From the NCBI GenBank assembly GCA_000434235.1, contig FR891966.1:8157-72156 (forward strand): DNA of 64,000 nucleotides. Reading direction: 5' to 3'. This stretch comes from Alistipes sp. CAG:268 (GTDB taxonomy: Bacteria; Bacteroidota; Bacteroidia; Bacteroidales; Rikenellaceae). The position numbers and the translations under genes were made by a program. Within the stretch, counting starts at the first letter, position 1, and every line of letters starts with the position of its first letter. Below, piece by piece: positions 62,301 to 64,000 of the stretch. The notes under the pieces are model-generated. The model worked only from the letters and a program-made list of their open reading frames with translations, was not told the DNA's origin and did no database searches.

Positions 62301-64000
62301 TTAGAACTGAATGTTGATGCCGCCCGAAATCGTACGAACCGGCGAATAGGTTGCCTGAGACGTAGCTCCCGAATAGGAGTAGCGGGGATCGAATCCTTGA
62401 CGCTTGGACCAATAGTAGACGTTCTCGCAGGCGAGGTAGATACGCACCCGATCGACACCGAACTTCTGGGTGATCTTCGAGGGCAGCGTATATCCGAAGT
62501 TGATGTTCTGCAGGTTGAGGTAGCTGGCGTCCATCAGGAAACGATCCGACTGGGCGTTCTGGTTTTGGTCCTCGTACTGCAGACGCGGAATGTTCGACGT
62601 CGAGTTCTCGGGGGTCCAGGCGTTCAGGATGTCCTTGTGCCAGTTCATACCCGTCGATTTGTTGGCGGGCGAGTACATGGCAGCCGCATATCCCGAGTCA
62701 TAGGCCAGACCGCCGATCTGGTAGGTGAATGCCACGCTCAGGTCGAAGCCGTAGAAGTTCAGCGAGGTGCCGAAACCGCCGTAGAGATCCGGAATAGGAT
62801 CGCCGCAGAGGTAGTCGGTAGCCTTGGCGAACTCGGTGGTCGTCACACGGCGCCCCGTGAGGTTGCCCTCCGAGTCGGTCTCGTCCATGTACCACATCGA
62901 CTTACCCTCGTCCGAAACACCTGCATATTTTTTCATGTAGAAGGTGTACATCGGCAGGCCCTCGCCGTAGAAGGTCGTGCCGCTGACGTAACCCTCGTAT
63001 CCCTCGACCACCTTGTTGCGGCGCTCGGCCGGGAGCATCGTGATGCGGTTGCGCAGGTGGGTCATGTTGAGGTTGATGTCCCACTGCAGCTTTTCGCGGC
63101 GGATCGGGGTGTAGTTGAGTTCGATTTCAATACCGCTGTTGTGCATGTCACCCACGTTGGCGTAGTACGACGAGTAACCCATCGAGGGCGGTACGGGGAA
63201 CGAGAGCAGCATGTCGGTGGTTTTGCGGAGGAAGTACTCGACACCACCGGAGATCATGCCCTGCAGCAGGCTGAACTCGATACCGGCGTTGAAGTTGGTG
63301 TTGGTCTCCCAGGTGATGTCCTCGGCACCCTTGGCGTTGAATACCGTCGAAACCTCGCCGTTGGCGTTCTCGATCGTGTAGGTGTCCGTGTAGCGGAAGT
63401 TACCGATGTTGTCGTTACCCTGCGAACCGATCGAGGCCTTCAGCTTCAGGTTGTCGAGCCAGCTCTGGGTGTTGGCCATGAAGTCCTCGCGCGTGATGAT
63501 CCATGCGCCGCCGAGCGACCAGAAGTTACCCCAGCGGTGGTCGGGATGGAAGCGCGACGAGGCGTCGCGGCGGAACGATGCCGAGAAGAAGTATTTGCTT
63601 GCGTAGTCGTACATCACGCGGGCGAAGTAACCCTCGTTGTTGTACTCCGTGCGATAGGACGATGCGCTCTGCTTGTCGATGATGGCACCTGCCAGCTCAT
63701 CGTTGTCCTCGGTGAGCATGTGGCTCTTGCTGGCCGAGAGCGCATAGGTGTTGGCATTGTAGTATTCGTGACCGACCATCACATTGACGTTGTGCTGGCC
63801 AATCTGCTTCGTGTAGTTCAGAATCTGCTGCGTGTTGAACTCCAGCTGGCGCGAGTGGCCTTTCGAGAGCAGACCTTCCTCGCTGGCGAACTGTCCGAAG
63901 TAGGGGTTCTTGATCACCGTCGAGCGGGTTTCATCGAGCGTGACACCCGCATTGAACGTGAACTTGAAGTCCTTCAGGAACGAGATGTCGAAGAAGGCCG
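62301..64000 (-). CDS. SusC/RagA-family outer-membrane protein, C-terminal part
   Basis: The window ends inside this gene; about 566 C-terminal codons are present and the frame is open to base 64000. The sequence is TonB-receptor barrel: NVMVGHEYYN, YFFSASFRRDASSRFHPDHR, KLKASIGSQGNDNIGNFRY and GLPMYTFYMKKYAGV, ending SPVRTISGGINIQF with the aromatic last residue needed for barrel assembly. It is the first known gene of the second susCD operon. The plug and TonB box lie outside the window. Confidence 0.95.
   Translation of the reverse strand, partial: AFFDISFLKDFKFTFNAGVTLDETRSTVIKNPYFGQFASEEGLLSKGHSRQLEFNTQQILNYTKQIGQHNVNVMVGHEYYNANTYALSASKSHMLTEDNDELAGAIIDKQSASSYRTEYNNEGYFARVMYDYASKYFFSASFRRDASSRFHPDHRWGNFWSLGGAWIITREDFMANTQSWLDNLKLKASIGSQGNDNIGNFRYTDTYTIENANGEVSTVFNAKGAEDITWETNTNFNAGIEFSLLQGMISGGVEYFLRKTTDMLLSFPVPPSMGYSSYYANVGDMHNSGIEIELNYTPIRREKLQWDINLNMTHLRNRITMLPAERRNKVVEGYEGYVSGTTFYGEGLPMYTFYMKKYAGVSDEGKSMWYMDETDSEGNLTGRRVTTTEFAKATDYLCGDPIPDLYGGFGTSLNFYGFDLSVAFTYQIGGLAYDSGYAAAMYSPANKSTGMNWHKDILNAWTPENSTSNIPRLQYEDQNQNAQSDRFLMDASYLNLQNINFGYTLPSKITQKFGVDRVRIYLACENVYYWSKRQGFDPRYSYSGATSQATYSPVRTISGGINIQF

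Noticed and set aside
1-64000. Mobile elements, prophage or CRISPR
   Set aside because: No transposase, integrase, Cas-like protein or regularly spaced direct repeats were seen.

Overview
The window looks like a chromosomal segment of a gut Bacteroidota, most likely Rikenellaceae/Alistipes. This is an inference from four features: G+C-rich coding sequence, two SusC/SusD pairs, promoters of the Bacteroidota type (TAnnTTTG at -7, weak TTG at -33) with little Shine-Dalgarno signal, and an rpsD-rpoA-rplQ end with a Lys/Ala-rich L17 tail. I found no insertion sequence, prophage, CRISPR array or rRNA.

Layout. 1-1.8 kb: end of the ribosomal alpha operon. 1.8-14.4 kb: housekeeping and envelope genes, namely a DUF6624 protein, a PepSY-like protein, tpiA, lysS, a PAP2-MBOAT-SGNH-metallopeptidase-SDR run on the minus strand, then a LolC/E-like permease, menG, a lipoprotein and a SPOR-like protein on the plus strand. 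14.4-35.9 kb: a large carbohydrate locus. 36.0-45.3 kb: a TonB receptor preceded by a frameshifted small gene, then an AraC regulator divergent from an RND efflux operon whose tolC is interrupted. 45.3-51.8 kb: a six-gene minus-strand operon (TolC, MacA, MacB ATPase, MacB permease, LytS-type kinase, LytTR regulator). 52.1-53.2 kb: an ECF sigma factor with a membrane partner of lower G+C. 53.6 kb: tRNA-Ser(GGA). 53.8-55.2 kb: an interrupted bleomycin-hydrolase-type C1 peptidase. 55.5-64.0 kb: a second SusC/SusD operon carrying a subtilisin-like lipoprotein and no glycosidase.

Main result. The 14.4-35.9 kb locus carries GH116, GH172 (DUF2961), GH183 (DUF4185), GH43 and GH97 enzymes, one SusC/SusD pair, a LacI-type regulator, and a sugar branch made of a FucI-type isomerase, a FucP-type permease and an AraB-type ribulokinase, with no fuculose kinase or aldolase. 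GH183, GH172 and GH116 are the families reported to contain endo-alpha-, exo-alpha- and exo-beta-D-arabinofuranosidases. FucI also isomerises D-arabinose, FucP also carries it, and ribulokinases can phosphorylate D-ribulose. I therefore infer a D-arabinan (mycobacterial or actinobacterial arabinogalactan/lipoarabinomannan) utilisation locus: surface capture and endo-cleavage, periplasmic trimming, then D-arabinose to D-ribulose to D-ribulose 5-phosphate. A shared palindrome centred on CG (GCTAAAACGTTTTA-like) lies near several of its promoters and is the likely LacI operator.

A second pattern is sequence integrity. Three genes carry short imperfect direct duplications (39, 26 and 31 bp). Two of these shift the frame, in tolC and the C1 peptidase, and a fourth gene (36.0-36.4 kb) has a one-base frame change. 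These could be real mutations or assembly artefacts.
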